Source of the DNA: Pseudomonas sp. TH41
Lineage (GTDB): Bacteria > Pseudomonadota > Gammaproteobacteria > Pseudomonadales > Pseudomonadaceae
Reading direction: 5' to 3'
Assembly (NCBI RefSeq): GCF_016650695.1
Contig: NZ_JAEKFH010000003.1
Span: 1,074,001-1,138,000, forward strand
DNA length: 64,000 bases
The notes beneath the pieces were generated by a model. It was not told the origin of the DNA. It did not search any database and saw only the letters and a program-made list of their open reading frames with translations. Shown in pieces: positions 41,676 through 51,353 of this stretch. The stretch's first letter is position 1. Each line of letters begins with the position of its first letter. The translations under genes were made by a program, and so were the position numbers.

Positions 41676-42170
41676 TTATAACACCGAAGGCCGCAACGCC
41701 ACGATCATATCCACTTCTACCGCAGCGTTTTTTGGCAGCTGATAAACCCCCACCGTTGTTCGCGTGTGTTTACCGGCGTCGCCCAGTACATGACTGAATA
41801 CATCCGAAACCCCATTCGCCACGTCACTGAGGTCCACAAAGTCTGCCGTTGATTTCACATACACAGTGACCCGTAACAACGATTTGATTTTATCCAGTGA
41901 GCCGATGGCATCCACGATCAATGCAAGCCCGCGCATGGCGCTGATACTGGCCGCCGCTTGCGCATCGCTCAGGCTGAGCTCCTGCCCCACTCGGCCAGGG
42001 TACTGGATTTTGCCGTTCATGCGCGGCACCAGCCCACTGACGTATAGCTCATCGTGATGCCGAATCAGCGGCGCGTAATGCCCGCCCGCCGTGTTCTCGC
42101 CGTAGATGTCGTAGCCAAGTTCTTTAGCCAGCATGAGGAAGCGCTCATCACAGCTCATTTGCTCAATCAT
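41676..42170 (-). CDS. RidA/YjgF-family protein
   Basis: 164 residues, somewhat longer than RidA (about 130) owing to an N-terminal extension. The family core is present: LYVSGLVPR, AAASISAMRGLALIVDAIGS, LLRVTVYVKSTADF, and RTTVGVYQLPKNAAVEVDMI. The arginine in RTTVGVYQLP corresponds to the catalytic arginine of imine deaminases. RidA enzymes hydrolyse reactive enamine/imine intermediates released by PLP enzymes. In a cluster with an aminomutase, aminotransferase and N-oxygenase it may process a pathway imine or protect the cell. It is 49 bases from the ATP-grasp gene. Confidence 0.85.
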   Translation of the reverse strand: MIEQMSCDERFLMLAKELGYDIYGENTAGGHYAPLIRHHDELYVSGLVPRMNGKIQYPGRVGQELSLSDAQAAASISAMRGLALIVDAIGSLDKIKSLLRVTVYVKSTADFVDLSDVANGVSDVFSHVLGDAGKHTRTTVGVYQLPKNAAVEVDMIVALRPSVL

Positions 42171-42219
42171 CTATCCAACCCTCTTAATCAATACTGCAAA
42201 AAACATTGATCCCGGCGAC

Positions 42220-43500
42220 TCACCCCACGGCTCTCGCCGGGGCGGCCAGGCAGGTCACTTCGACGCGGGACTCAATCGCCTCGGCCAGACGCAGCAGGTT
42301 GTCGCTGAGCTGCTCGTAGTCCTCGCAGAACAGCACGATGTGACCGATGAACGAGGTGTTGTCTTGCACCAATGCCGTGACCGAATCACCGACGCGCTTG
42401 GCGTACACCGCTTCTACCAGTTCGATGTTCAGTTCCCGGGCCAGCAACTCGATGTCCGGTGCGCCGCGCAATAGACCGCCTGCCGGGGCCCTGAGCAGAC
42501 GGATGCCGCAATAGCCCCGGGCGACAGGGTCGAGATGTTCGGTCTTGCCTTCCACCGCCCACCTCACCCAGCGCTCCCACGGGTCGAAATCGATGAACGC
42601 CAGACGGGCCAAATCCCAGATGTGCATGCCCCCAGGGCGCATGTTGGTTTCCACCGCCGAGGTCCGGCCGTCGCTGCGCAGGAAAATTTCGTTGTGATAG
42701 GCGCCGTTATCCAGCGAGACCAACCCGGACATGTGCCGACCGGCAGCCGCCAATCGAACCTGGACGTCCGCGGGCAATGGCGCCGGCACCACTTGCTGGA
42801 TTTCCGCGCGATAGGCGCCTTCAGTGGTGGTCTTCTCGGTGACCCACGTGCTGCCGGCGACGTAGTCCCAGCTGTATTCCCGTGCATTCTGGATCAGTTC
42901 CTCAAGGACGATGCCGCCTTCGCGATACGGCTTGAGCGCCTGCCAGGCTTCATCGCACTCCGACGGATGATGGATCACCCGGCAGCCTCTGCTCGCGCCT
43001 TCGCAGGCCGGTTTGATGAAGGCTCTGCCGCCCAGTTCGACGACTCGCTGGCGCAGTTCGGGCAGGCTCTCGATGCGTGTGGAAAAGACCGGGCGATAGT
43101 CTTCCGGCGAGGTGCCGGCAGCCGCCTCCAGCCGGCGAAAAATCTGTTTGTCCAGCCCCGCCCGCGCCTCGCCCGGCGTGATACCCGGCAGGCCGTAATG
43201 CGTGGCAAGCGCCGCGCCGAGCAGCACGCCACGGTCGGAAAACGGCAGCACCCCGATCAGCTTCCAGCTGTCGGCATTCAGACAACCCGCCACCAGTTCC
43301 AGGGAGGCCGCAACGTCTTGCGCTGCCAGCGAGGTGCTGCACACGTGGTCCGCTACCTGATCGTCACCGGGCTGAATTTTCTCGACCAGCAGGATCAGCC
43401 GGGCGTTGTAGAGCTTCTTACAGAGGTCGCGCAACTTATGGATATCGTGCACCCGATTGCCGTTGTACCCGACCACTACTACGCAAGATGTCGTATTCAT
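42220..43500 (-). CDS. ATP-grasp ligase (amino-acid/peptide ligase type)
   Basis: 426 residues. Pre-ATP-grasp domain about 1-100; ATP-grasp domain about 105-320 with GGRAFIKPACEGASRGCRVI, VLEELIQNAREYSWD, and the metal-binding SAVETNMRPGGMHIWDLARL; a C-terminal beta-rich region of about 100 residues. The layout is that of L-amino acid ligases (BacD/YwfE-like) and carboxylate-amine ligases, which make dipeptides or amides from free acids with ATP. It lacks any carrier-protein partner, so the product is likely a free dipeptide or amide. It sits between the RidA and MFS genes. Confidence 0.85.
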   Translation of the reverse strand: MNTTSCVVVVGYNGNRVHDIHKLRDLCKKLYNARLILLVEKIQPGDDQVADHVCSTSLAAQDVAASLELVAGCLNADSWKLIGVLPFSDRGVLLGAALATHYGLPGITPGEARAGLDKQIFRRLEAAAGTSPEDYRPVFSTRIESLPELRQRVVELGGRAFIKPACEGASRGCRVIHHPSECDEAWQALKPYREGGIVLEELIQNAREYSWDYVAGSTWVTEKTTTEGAYRAEIQQVVPAPLPADVQVRLAAAGRHMSGLVSLDNGAYHNEIFLRSDGRTSAVETNMRPGGMHIWDLARLAFIDFDPWERWVRWAVEGKTEHLDPVARGYCGIRLLRAPAGGLLRGAPDIELLARELNIELVEAVYAKRVGDSVTALVQDNTSFIGHIVLFCEDYEQLSDNLLRLAEAIESRVEVTCLAAPARAVG

Positions 43501-43542
43501 AAAGCACCCGACCTATGAAGGGAAAAACCGAAAAGCGATGGT

Positions 43543-44643
43543 TCAGTCGTGCAGCGAGGCGTTGGATTTACGGTTGAGCCAGTACCAGGCCAGAATCCCG
43601 CCCGCGCCAATGGCGGCCAGCACCAGAGCGTTATAGGGCGGTGGCGCGACCCGCATGATCAACACCGTCATCCCGGCGCCGACGCCGAGGGAGACTTCCT
43701 TGACGAACATGTTGTTTTGTTTGACCGAGAAGTAATCGAGGTAGCTGAACGCGCATTCGGCGAGGGACAGCAGCGCCACCCAGATCAGCGCGCCGGCGAG
43801 GGTTTCGACGTGGAAAGCAGCCGGGGACGAGAGCACCGCAAAACCGCCAATGATGATCCCGATCACGGCGACCACCTTGAAGCGCCCGGTGCACTCGATC
43901 AGTTTCATCACCGGCACCTGGGCGAACACCACCACGGCGCTGTTGAGGATCAGCATCAGGCCATACCAGGCCGGCAGTTCACCGGTTTCGAGGAGGATGG
44001 CTTGCGGCAGGATCGAGAACACGCCAAACAACTTGATACCCATGATGATGCCGGCGATCACCCACGGCAGTTTGTTGCGCCAGCCACTGCCGTCCCGGGT
44101 TGCCGGGCTGGCAACCACCGGTTGTGTGGTGAATGTCGCCCCCATGGCGATAGGCAGGCACAGCAGGATGAAACTGGCGGCACCGAGGAAGAACATCGTT
44201 GGGGTCAGCAGCGGCGATAGCAGGATCAAACCGGCCACCAGGCTGCCCATGTTCATCGCCACCCGGTTGTAGGCCGCGCCCTCTTTGGTCTGGGCCGCTT
44301 CGCTCTTGATCAGGTAGCCGGCAATCGCAATGCCGTAGGCAAACAACGCGGCGGCGAACATCACCAGGCCCTGGTTGCTGGTGACCGCGAGCAATACCAG
44401 CCCGAGTGCCGCGCACAGCAGCGTGACGCTCAGGGAACGGCGGCCCAGCACCAACAAGGTCAGCGGCAACAGCAATAACAAGGCCCGGTAGCCGAGGGCG
44501 AGGATGCTGTTGGTGGCGGTATCGAGCCAGACGTTGGCCTTGCCCAGTACCGCGAACAGCGACACGGCGGTAATGATCCGGATCGTGAACAGGCGGATGT
44601 TGATCACCGGCTTGGCGATGGCGACCGTTGTTTGAACACTCAT
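43543..44643 (-). CDS. MFS transporter (probable product exporter)
   Basis: 366 residues with about 11-12 hydrophobic segments. Recognisable segments are LFAYGIAIAGYLIKSEA (fourth helix region) and a central basic loop near residue 185-195. The canonical MFS loop motif between helices 2 and 3 is weak, so it is a divergent MFS member. ATG at 44643 follows AGAGGTG. First gene of the upstream operon and divergent from the second MocR regulator by 149 bases, the usual place for a product-efflux and self-resistance pump. Confidence 0.82.
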   Translation of the reverse strand: MSVQTTVAIAKPVINIRLFTIRIITAVSLFAVLGKANVWLDTATNSILALGYRALLLLLPLTLLVLGRRSLSVTLLCAALGLVLLAVTSNQGLVMFAAALFAYGIAIAGYLIKSEAAQTKEGAAYNRVAMNMGSLVAGLILLSPLLTPTMFFLGAASFILLCLPIAMGATFTTQPVVASPATRDGSGWRNKLPWVIAGIIMGIKLFGVFSILPQAILLETGELPAWYGLMLILNSAVVVFAQVPVMKLIECTGRFKVVAVIGIIIGGFAVLSSPAAFHVETLAGALIWVALLSLAECAFSYLDYFSVKQNNMFVKEVSLGVGAGMTVLIMRVAPPPYNALVLAAIGAGGILAWYWLNRKSNASLHD

Positions 44644-44727
44644 GCAACACCTCTGCAACCGAATAATTGTCAGGGCCACAGGCACCGGCAATCAGGAAAG
44701 TCCTTAAGGCGATGGTAGAGAGAGAGG

Positions 44728-44770
44728 CTTGTTCTGATCAGAGCAAGTTCGTATAGAATCAAACGAACTT
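44728..44770. promoter_or_regulatory. Two overlapping palindromes in the MFS / MocR divergent promoter
   Basis: Palindrome 1, 44728-44747: CTTGTTCTGA / TCAGAGCAAG, nine of ten pairs matching. Palindrome 2: AAGTTCGT (44745-44752) and ACGAACTT (44763-44770), perfect, with a 10-base spacer. They overlap by three bases in the 149-base space between the MFS start and the MocR start at 44793, and are strong candidates for the binding site of the adjacent MocR protein. Confidence 0.65.
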
Positions 44771-44792
44771 TACTGCTGGAGAGACCAGTAAA

Positions 44793-46211
44793 ATGCAGGT
44801 TCAGCGAGCAGTGATCGCCGCCATCGAGTTCCAGCCCGGAGTACCGCTGGTCCAGCAGATCGTCGATCAGTTGTCTGTAGCGATCAGCCAGGGCGGCTTG
44901 CCTCACGGGGCCAAGCTGCCACCGATTCGCGAACTCTCCGACCTGATGAACGTGGGCAAGTCGACGGTGGTCGACGCCTTGGACCGCTTGCGGGCCAAGG
45001 GCCTGGTGGTTTCACGCCAGGGTTCGGGGCATTACGTGCACCGCACCGGCACCACGAGCCCGACGAATGCAGCTCCGGACCTGCAGCCTCAAGACACCCT
45101 CAGCGTGGTCCGCCGCGCCCTGTTGCTGGACAACGGCGCGCTGCGTCCCGGCTGCGGATTCCTGCCGACCTCGTGGCTGCCTGCTGACGAATTGCTCAAA
45201 GCCGTGCGTGGCACCCTGCGTGCCACGAGTCTTCGGATGGGCGAATACGGTGTCGCGGGCGGTTATCTGCCACTGCGTCAAGCATTGCGGGTCAAGCTGT
45301 CGACCTTCGGCATTGAAGTCCCGGTGGACCAGATCATCACCACCGCCAACACCATGCAGGCCATCGACCTGCTGATGCGACTGTTGATCAAACCCGGCGA
45401 CACGGTGCTGCTCGATGATCCGTGTTACTTCAACATGCACGCCAACCTGGCGCTACACGGCGCGAAGGTCATAACCATCGCCCGGGACTGCGACGGCATG
45501 GATCTGGAGGCCCTCGAGCAGTTGTTGATTGCTCATAAGCCCGTGCTCTACATGACCAACAGCACCCTGCACAACCCGACTGGCCACTCGTTCTCCCCGG
45601 CTCAGGTGTATCGCTTGCTGGAGCTGAGCCACCGGTACGGTTTCCATATCCTCGAAGACGACTTGTACTGCGACATTCAACAACGCCGCACGCCGCGTCT
45701 GGCGGCCAGCGGGTTGGACAACGTCAGCTACATCTCTGGTTTCTCCAAGACACTGACTGCCAACAGTCGCGTCAGTTATGCGGTGCTGTCACCGCAACTG
45801 GCGGCACGGCTGGTCGCCCTGAAAATGGCCTGCGGCGGTGTGACTTCGGAACTGGCTGAGCAGATTACTTGCACGATGCTCAGTGACGGCAGCTACACCA
45901 AGCATGCGCGGCGCACGGTGGATCGGCTTTATGAGTCGAGTAGTCGGGTGGCGGCCTGGCTGGTCGAGGCAGGTTGCTCGATGTCTTCCCTGCCGGGTGA
46001 AGGGCTGTTTATCTGGACTCGCTTGCCCGAGGGATTGCACGCTGAAACCCTGGCCAGAAAAGGCCTGGAAAACAACCTGGTGCTGGCTCCTGGCACCTTA
46101 CTCAGCAAAGCGCCCGATGCCAGCCACTTCCTGCGTTTCAACGTGGCGCACAGCGACAGCCTGCAGGTGCGCGAACGGTTCTTCCGCTTGCTCGACACAC
46201 CCCACAAATAA
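44793..46211 (+). CDS. MocR-type regulator (GntR HTH fused to aminotransferase domain)
   Basis: 472 residues. GntR helix-turn-helix at about 15-80 (PLVQQIVDQLSVAISQGGLP, PPIRELSDLMNVGKSTVVDA) and an aminotransferase-like domain with the PLP lysine in YISGFSKTLTANSRVSYAV and NSTLHNPTGHSFSP. It is divergent from the MFS-led operon and probably its direct regulator, acting at the palindromes at 44728-44770. Effectors of this family are usually PLP-linked amino acids, so the pathway substrate or product could be sensed. It marks the right edge of the cluster. Confidence 0.9.
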   Translation: MQVQRAVIAAIEFQPGVPLVQQIVDQLSVAISQGGLPHGAKLPPIRELSDLMNVGKSTVVDALDRLRAKGLVVSRQGSGHYVHRTGTTSPTNAAPDLQPQDTLSVVRRALLLDNGALRPGCGFLPTSWLPADELLKAVRGTLRATSLRMGEYGVAGGYLPLRQALRVKLSTFGIEVPVDQIITTANTMQAIDLLMRLLIKPGDTVLLDDPCYFNMHANLALHGAKVITIARDCDGMDLEALEQLLIAHKPVLYMTNSTLHNPTGHSFSPAQVYRLLELSHRYGFHILEDDLYCDIQQRRTPRLAASGLDNVSYISGFSKTLTANSRVSYAVLSPQLAARLVALKMACGGVTSELAEQITCTMLSDGSYTKHARRTVDRLYESSSRVAAWLVEAGCSMSSLPGEGLFIWTRLPEGLHAETLARKGLENNLVLAPGTLLSKAPDASHFLRFNVAHSDSLQVRERFFRLLDTPHK

Positions 46212-46227
46212 CTGATCGACACCAGTC

Positions 46228-46253
46228 CTGTGGGAGCGGGCTTGCTCGCGAAA
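46228..46253. repeat. Solitary REP element
   Basis: One REP motif (CTGTGGGAGCGGGCTTGCTC at 46229-46248, then GCG) downstream of the second MocR gene. Confidence 0.8.
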
Positions 46254-46297
46254 GCGGTGTGTCAGCCGACACTCATCATGAATGTGTCATTGCGGTC

Positions 46298-46398
46298 CCT
46301 GTAGGAGCTGCCGAAGGCTGCGATCTTTTGATTTTGATTCTCCGCGGAGCTGACATTCCTAAAGATCAAAAGATCGCAGCCTTCGGCAGCTCCTACAA
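46298..46398. repeat. Long inverted repeat, GGAGCTGC…GATC family
   Basis: Arms CTGTAGGAGCTGCCGAAGGC (from 46300) and GCCTTCGGCAGCTCCTAC (ending 46396) with inner AGATCAAAAGATCGC boxes. Second copy of the family first seen at 9832. Confidence 0.85.
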
Positions 46399-46443
46399 GG
46401 TTATGCGCGAACGCGGCAACCCAATCCCCCGGAAAAGCCCCAA

Positions 46444-46482
46444 CAAAAAGCCCCGCACTTCTCTCGAAGGCGGGGCTTTTCT
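46444..46482 (-). terminator. Terminator of the cyo operon
   Basis: Stem AAAGCCCCGC / GCGGGGCTTT with an intervening loop of about 14 bases; the minus strand carries a T-run after it. It lies about 17-55 bases past the cyoE stop. The plus strand also ends in TTTT, so it may work in both directions. Confidence 0.8.
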
Positions 46483-46498
46483 TTACAGCATCGGACGC

Positions 46499-47386
46499 TT
46501 AAGGCGCGTACGTCAGCAACAACTCGGTCGGCACTTTGAAGTCCAGGGACATCATCACGCTCAACGCGGTAATGGTGAAGATCGAGAACACGAACAGTTT
46601 GCGTGCCCAGACCGTGTCATCCACTGCCTTGTAGCCGGTCCAGGCCATGTACAACCAGTACATGCCCATGGCCGCGGCGACGGCGAGGTAGCTCATGCCG
46701 GCGTAGCCACTGAAGGTCAGCATCAAGGTCGCCACGAGGAACGCCAGGATGTAGATCAGGATGTGCTTCTTGGCCACTTCGATTCCGCGCTTCACGGGCA
46801 ACACCGGGATCGATGCGGCCAGGTAATCGTTGAAGCGGAAAATCGCGATGGCGTAGGAATGCGGCATCTGCCACAGGCTGAACATCACCAGCAACGTCAG
46901 TGCGGCCATGTCGAAGCTGTTGGTGACCGCCACGTAACCGATCACCGGCGGCATCGCGCCCGACAGACTGCCCACCAGCGTGCCGTGAACCGACTTGCGC
47001 TTGAGGTACAGGCTGTAGAAGCCGACGTAGATGACAAAACCGATCACCGCGAACAGTGCGGCCAGCGGGTTAGCGACCTTGTACAACAAGGCAACGCCGG
47101 CAACACCCAGAACGGTCGCGAAAACCAGCGCCAGTTTCAGGGAGATCAAACCCTGGACCAGCACCCGGTTTTTTGTGCGTTCCATCTTCAGGTCGATGTC
47201 GCGGTCGATGCAATTGTTGAACACGCAACCAGAGGCTACGACCAGGGACGTGCCGATCATCGCAGCCAGGAAAATGGCCAGATCGACATGCCCTTTCGAG
47301 GCCAGGAAAAATCCGCCTGCCACAGAAAGCACGTTACCGAAAATGATCCCCGGTTTGGTGATTTGGATAAAGTGCTTAAAGGACAT
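46499..47386 (-). CDS. cyoE: Protoheme IX farnesyltransferase (heme O synthase)
   Basis: 295 residues, integral membrane protein of the UbiA family with about nine membrane segments. Prenyl-binding motif [18 protein letters not shown] (about 58-75) and a second aspartate-containing loop ([14 protein letters not shown]). It adds a farnesyl group to heme B to make heme O for the cyo oxidase. Last gene of cyoABCDE, 11 bases after cyoD. The ATG at 47386 is the normal family start; a longer frame upstream overlaps cyoD. Confidence 0.95.
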   Translation of the reverse strand: MSFKHFIQITKPGIIFGNVLSVAGGFFLASKGHVDLAIFLAAMIGTSLVVASGCVFNNCIDRDIDLKMERTKNRVLVQGLISLKLALVFATVLGVAGVALLYKVANPLAALFAVIGFVIYVGFYSLYLKRKSVHGTLVGSLSGAMPPVIGYVAVTNSFDMAALTLLVMFSLWQMPHSYAIAIFRFNDYLAASIPVLPVKRGIEVAKKHILIYILAFLVATLMLTFSGYAGMSYLAVAAAMGMYWLYMAWTGYKAVDDTVWARKLFVFSIFTITALSVMMSLDFKVPTELLLTYAP

Positions 47387-47397
47387 CCGGACTTTCC

Positions 47398-47745
47398 TCA
47401 GTGCGCCATCATGACGGTGTGGATGCTGAACATGATCCACAGCGACAAGCCAACCAACAGGACGATGACCATTGCCGCGAAGATAAACGCGATCACGTTG
47501 TTACGCTGGGCAGCGGAACGGTCCAGGTGGAGGAAGTACACCAGGTGAACAAGCACCTGGATGACTGCGAAGGCCAATACGATCCACAGCGTCCAGACTT
47601 TCGGCAGCGACGGGTACATCACCAGGCCGAAAGGAATGATCGTCAGGATCACCGACAGGATGAAGCCGATGGCATAGGACTTGACGCTGCCGTGGCTGTC
47701 GTCATGACTATCGTGGCCATGGTGTGAGTGAGCTGCATTAGCCAT
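47398..47745 (-). CDS. cyoD: Cytochrome o ubiquinol oxidase subunit IV
   Basis: 115 residues, three membrane segments (about 25-45, 52-72, 85-105) after a histidine-rich cytoplasmic N-terminus ([16 protein letters not shown]). The small subunit IV assists assembly of the CuB centre in subunit I. The ATG at 47745 shares a base with the cyoC stop. Confidence 0.94.
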   Translation of the reverse strand: MANAAHSHHGHDSHDDSHGSVKSYAIGFILSVILTIIPFGLVMYPSLPKVWTLWIVLAFAVIQVLVHLVYFLHLDRSAAQRNNVIAFIFAAMVIVLLVGLSLWIMFSIHTVMMAH

Positions 47746-48371
47746 TACAGGGTCCCCATCAGGTAAACAACGGTGAATACGCAGATCCACACCACGTCCA
47801 GGAAGTGCCAGAACAGGCTCAGGCAGCTCAGGCGAGTCTTGTTGGTCGACGTCAGGCCATGTTTGTTGACCTGATACATCATGATCGCCATCCAGATCAG
47901 ACCGCTGGTTACGTGCACACCGTGGGTACCGACCAGGGTGAAGAACCCGGACAGGAAGCCGCTGCGGTTAGGACCGTAGCCTTCGGAAATCAATGCGTGG
48001 AACTCGTTGATTTCCATGCCGATGAAGCCCAGGCCAAACAGGAAGGTAATCGCCAACCAGCCCAACACAGCCTTCTTGTTGCCCTTGAACAACGCCAGCA
48101 TGGCGAAGCCGTAGGTAATCGAGCTGAGCAACAGGCAGGCGGTTTCGCCCAACACGTAAGGCAGTTCGAAGATGTCGTGGCCCGACGGGCCACCCGCTAC
48201 GTTGTTAACCAGTACCGCGTACACCGCGAAGATCGACGCAAACAAAATGCAGTCGGTCATCAGGTAGAGCCAGAAACCGAATACGGTCATCTCGCCCGAG
48301 TCGTGGTGATGGTCATCATGCCCATGTCCATCGACATGGGTGTGTCCAGCATTGGTCACTAAGTTCGACAT
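47745..48371 (-). CDS. cyoC: Cytochrome o ubiquinol oxidase subunit III
   Basis: 208 residues, five membrane segments, heme-copper oxidase subunit III. The N-terminus is histidine-rich ([15 protein letters not shown]). The segment [20 protein letters not shown] is the conserved helix of the family. Its stop overlaps the start of cyoD by one base (TAATG), giving coupled translation; it starts three bases after the cyoB stop. Confidence 0.95.
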   Translation of the reverse strand: MSNLVTNAGHTHVDGHGHDDHHHDSGEMTVFGFWLYLMTDCILFASIFAVYAVLVNNVAGGPSGHDIFELPYVLGETACLLLSSITYGFAMLALFKGNKKAVLGWLAITFLFGLGFIGMEINEFHALISEGYGPNRSGFLSGFFTLVGTHGVHVTSGLIWMAIMMYQVNKHGLTSTNKTRLSCLSLFWHFLDVVWICVFTVVYLMGTL

Positions 48372-48374
48372 GGT

Positions 48375-50405
48375 TTAAGCCTGTTCCAACGAGGTTTCAA
48401 CACGGGTGGCGGTGGCCGGAATTGCTTTGGCCGCTACCAGACGCTTGTGCTGCTCGGCTTCGATGCGCTCGATCACGTCGACCGGCACCATATAGCCCTG
48501 GTCATCACGGGCAGCATGGATAACGAAGTAGATCACGGTACCGGCGAGGCCGAAGATGGCCATCCACCAGATGTGCCAGATCATCGCGAAACCGAACACG
48601 GTCAACAGAGCACCCATGACCAGACCGGTCGCGGTGTTGTTTGGCATGTGGATCGGCTCGTACCTGGCTGGAGCCCGGTACGCAGTACCGTTTTCCTTGG
48701 CTTCGGTGAACGGGTCGATACCTTCGGCTTTCGGCAGTACGGCAAAGTTGTAGAACGGTGGCGGCGACGAGGTCGACCACTCCAGCGTGTGGGCATTCCA
48801 CGGGTCGCCGGCTTCGCACATGTTCTCTGGCTTTTTGCGGTCACGCACACTGACGTACAGCTGGATCAACTGGCAGGCAATACCGACGGCGATCAAGATC
48901 GCGCCGAACATTGCAACGTGCAGGTACGGTGTCCACTCAGGGTTGGTGGTGCTGTTCAGACGACGGGTCATGCCCATGAAGCCCAGGACATAGAGCGGCA
49001 TGAACGCGACGAAGAAACCGGTGATCCAGAACCAGAACGCTGCCTTGCCCCAACCTTCATGCAGCTTGAAGCCGAACGCTTTAGGGAAGTAGAAGCTGAA
49101 GCCTGCGATGTAGCCGAAGACCGCGCCGCCGATGATCACGTTGTGGAAGTGAGCGATCACGAACAGGCTGTTGTGCAGAACGAAGTCCGCACCCGGAATG
49201 GCCAGCAATACGCCGGTCATGCCGCCGATAGCGAAGGTCACCATGAAGCCCAGGGTCCACAGAACCTGGCTGGTCATGCGCAGACGGCCCTGGTAGATGG
49301 TGAACAGCCAGTTGAATAGCTTCACCCCTGTCGGAATCGAGATCAGCATCGTCGCCAGGCCGAAGAAGGCGTTGACGTTGGCACCCGACCCCATGGTGAA
49401 GAAGTGGTGCAGCCAGACCATGAAGCCCAGGATCGAGATCGCGCCGCTGGCGTAGATCATCGAGTGGTGGCCGAACAGACGCTTGCCGGAGAACGTCGAG
49501 ATGACTTCGGAGAAGATCCCGAACGCCGGCAGAATCAGGATGTAAACCTCGGGGTGACCCCAGGCCCAGAACATGTTGACGTACATCATCGGATTGCCAC
49601 CAAGTTCATTGGTGAAAATGTGGAAATCCATGTAACGGTCAAGTGTCAGCAGCGCCAGGGTAGCGGTCAGGATCGGGAAGGAAGCGACGATCAGAACGTT
49701 GGCCCAGGTGCAGGTCCAGGTGAAGATCGGCATGTCCATCAGTTTCATGCCCGGGGTACGCATTTTCAGCACGGTGGCGAGGAAGTTGACCCCCGTCAGC
49801 GTTGTCCCTAGACCCGATAGCTGTAGTGCCCAGATGTAGTAGTCCACACCCACGCCCGGGCTGTAGCCCAGTTCCGACAGCGGTGGATACGCAACCCAAC
49901 CGGTACGGGCGAATTCGCCGACACCCAGGGACACGTTGACCAACACAACGCCGGACACCAGCAGCCAGAAGCTCAGGGAGTTCAGGAACGGGTAGGCAAC
50001 GTCACGGGCGCCGATCTGCAGCGGCACTGCAAGGTTCATCAGGCCGGTGAAGAATGGCATCGCCATGAAGATGATCATGATCACACCGTGAGCGGTGAAG
50101 ATCTGGTCATAGTGTTCAGGTGGCAGGTAGCCAGGCGAACCTTCGGTGGCCAGGGCCAACTGGGAACGCATCATGATGGCGTCGGCAAAACCACGCAGCA
50201 GCATGACCATGGCAACGATGATGTACATCACGCCAATTTTCTTGTGGTCGACCGACGTCAGCCACTCGGTCCACAAGTAGGTCCACTTCTTGAAATAGGT
50301 GATTGCAGCGAACACCGCCAGACCACCGAGCGCGATCATGGCGATGGTAATCATCACAATCGGCTCGTGGAACGGAATCGCTTCCCAACTTAATTTACCA
50401 AACAT
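48375..50405 (-). CDS. cyoB: Cytochrome o ubiquinol oxidase subunit I
   Basis: 676 residues, the catalytic subunit with about 15 membrane segments. Heme and copper ligands are visible: the low-spin heme histidine in [16 protein letters not shown], CuB histidine with tyrosine in [14 protein letters not shown], the HH pair in [20 protein letters not shown], and the heme ligands in [13 protein letters not shown]. It reduces O2 to water with quinol and pumps protons. The C-terminal cytoplasmic extension ([18 protein letters not shown]) is typical of the bo3 type. Confidence 0.96.
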   Translation of the reverse strand: MFGKLSWEAIPFHEPIVMITIAMIALGGLAVFAAITYFKKWTYLWTEWLTSVDHKKIGVMYIIVAMVMLLRGFADAIMMRSQLALATEGSPGYLPPEHYDQIFTAHGVIMIIFMAMPFFTGLMNLAVPLQIGARDVAYPFLNSLSFWLLVSGVVLVNVSLGVGEFARTGWVAYPPLSELGYSPGVGVDYYIWALQLSGLGTTLTGVNFLATVLKMRTPGMKLMDMPIFTWTCTWANVLIVASFPILTATLALLTLDRYMDFHIFTNELGGNPMMYVNMFWAWGHPEVYILILPAFGIFSEVISTFSGKRLFGHHSMIYASGAISILGFMVWLHHFFTMGSGANVNAFFGLATMLISIPTGVKLFNWLFTIYQGRLRMTSQVLWTLGFMVTFAIGGMTGVLLAIPGADFVLHNSLFVIAHFHNVIIGGAVFGYIAGFSFYFPKAFGFKLHEGWGKAAFWFWITGFFVAFMPLYVLGFMGMTRRLNSTTNPEWTPYLHVAMFGAILIAVGIACQLIQLYVSVRDRKKPENMCEAGDPWNAHTLEWSTSSPPPFYNFAVLPKAEGIDPFTEAKENGTAYRAPARYEPIHMPNNTATGLVMGALLTVFGFAMIWHIWWMAIFGLAGTVIYFVIHAARDDQGYMVPVDVIERIEAEQHKRLVAAKAIPATATRVETSLEQA

Positions 50406-50408
50406 CGT

Positions 50409-51353
50409 TTACTCCTCTGCCCCGGCAGCTGAATGCGAACTCATGTCCATCCCTTCCATGGCGGCCATTTCGTGCTCTTTCTTCTCGTGGTGCATTGGCT
50501 TGCCCGGTTGCATGCCTTCGTACTTGTCGACGATGGTCTGGAACAGGTTTGGCGTGAACGAGGAGTAGAGCTCTACTGGATTGTTCTGGCTTGGTTTGGA
50601 AAGGGCTTCGTATTCAGCTTTTTCAAGCTGTTTAGGTGCCTTCTTGACATCACTGACCCAGGCATCGAAATCCGCCTGAGAAGTGGAGATAGCTTTGAAC
50701 TTCATGCCGGTGAAACCTGCGCCGCTGTAGTTGGCGGAGATACCGTCCATCTCAGCGTTCTTGTTGGCAATCAGGTGCAGCTTGGTTTCCATGCCGGCCA
50801 TTGCGTAGATCTGGCCGCCCAGCCCCGGGATGAAGAACGAGTTCATCACGGTGTCGGAAGTGATTTTGAAGTTGATTGGCGTGTTGGCCGGGAACACGAT
50901 CTTGTTGACCGTGGCGATGCCTTGTTCCGGGTAGATGAACAGCCACTTCCAGTCCATCGCGACCACTTCAATGGTGATCGGCTTGACGTCGGACTCCAGC
51001 GGCTTGTAAGGATCCAAAGCGTGGGTCGACTTGTAGGTGACATAACCCAGGGCAATGATGATCAGAACTGGAACAGCCCACACCGCGACTTCGATCTTGG
51101 TGGAGTGGGACCACTTCGGCGTGTAGGTGGCGCTCGTGTTGGATGCGCGATACTTCCACGCAAACAGGAAGGTCATGACGATGACTGGCACGACGACCAA
51201 CAGCATCAGCAGCGTTGCGGTGATGATCAGGTTTCGTTCATCCAGGCCCACCTGGCCCGTGGGATCAAGCAAGGTCATGTTGCAGCCTCCCAGCAACAAT
51301 GTGCCGAGCAGCGGCAATAAGCCTAGTAATCTGGGGTACCTGTTTTTACTCAT
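50409..51353 (-). CDS. cyoA: Cytochrome o ubiquinol oxidase subunit II
   Basis: 314 residues. A lipoprotein signal with lipobox LLGGC at about residue 20, two membrane segments, then a periplasmic cupredoxin domain. The CuA ligands of cytochrome c oxidases are lacking, as expected for a quinol oxidase ([20 protein letters not shown]). First gene of cyoABCDE. The C-terminus is methionine- and histidine-rich. The start at 51353 opens the lipoprotein signal; the frame remains open to 51407. Confidence 0.94.
   Translation of the reverse strand: MSKNRYPRLLGLLPLLGTLLLGGCNMTLLDPTGQVGLDERNLIITATLLMLLVVVPVIVMTFLFAWKYRASNTSATYTPKWSHSTKIEVAVWAVPVLIIIALGYVTYKSTHALDPYKPLESDVKPITIEVVAMDWKWLFIYPEQGIATVNKIVFPANTPINFKITSDTVMNSFFIPGLGGQIYAMAGMETKLHLIANKNAEMDGISANYSGAGFTGMKFKAISTSQADFDAWVSDVKKAPKQLEKAEYEALSKPSQNNPVELYSSFTPNLFQTIVDKYEGMQPGKPMHHEKKEHEMAAMEGMDMSSHSAAGAEE

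Noticed and set aside
35367..46211. Identification of the cluster as a known toxin locus (tabtoxin, AMB, obafluorin, azomycin, fragin/mgo)
   Set aside because: Each of these needs core enzymes (beta-lactam synthetase, NRPS modules, threonine transaldolase, Rieske oxygenase) that are absent here.
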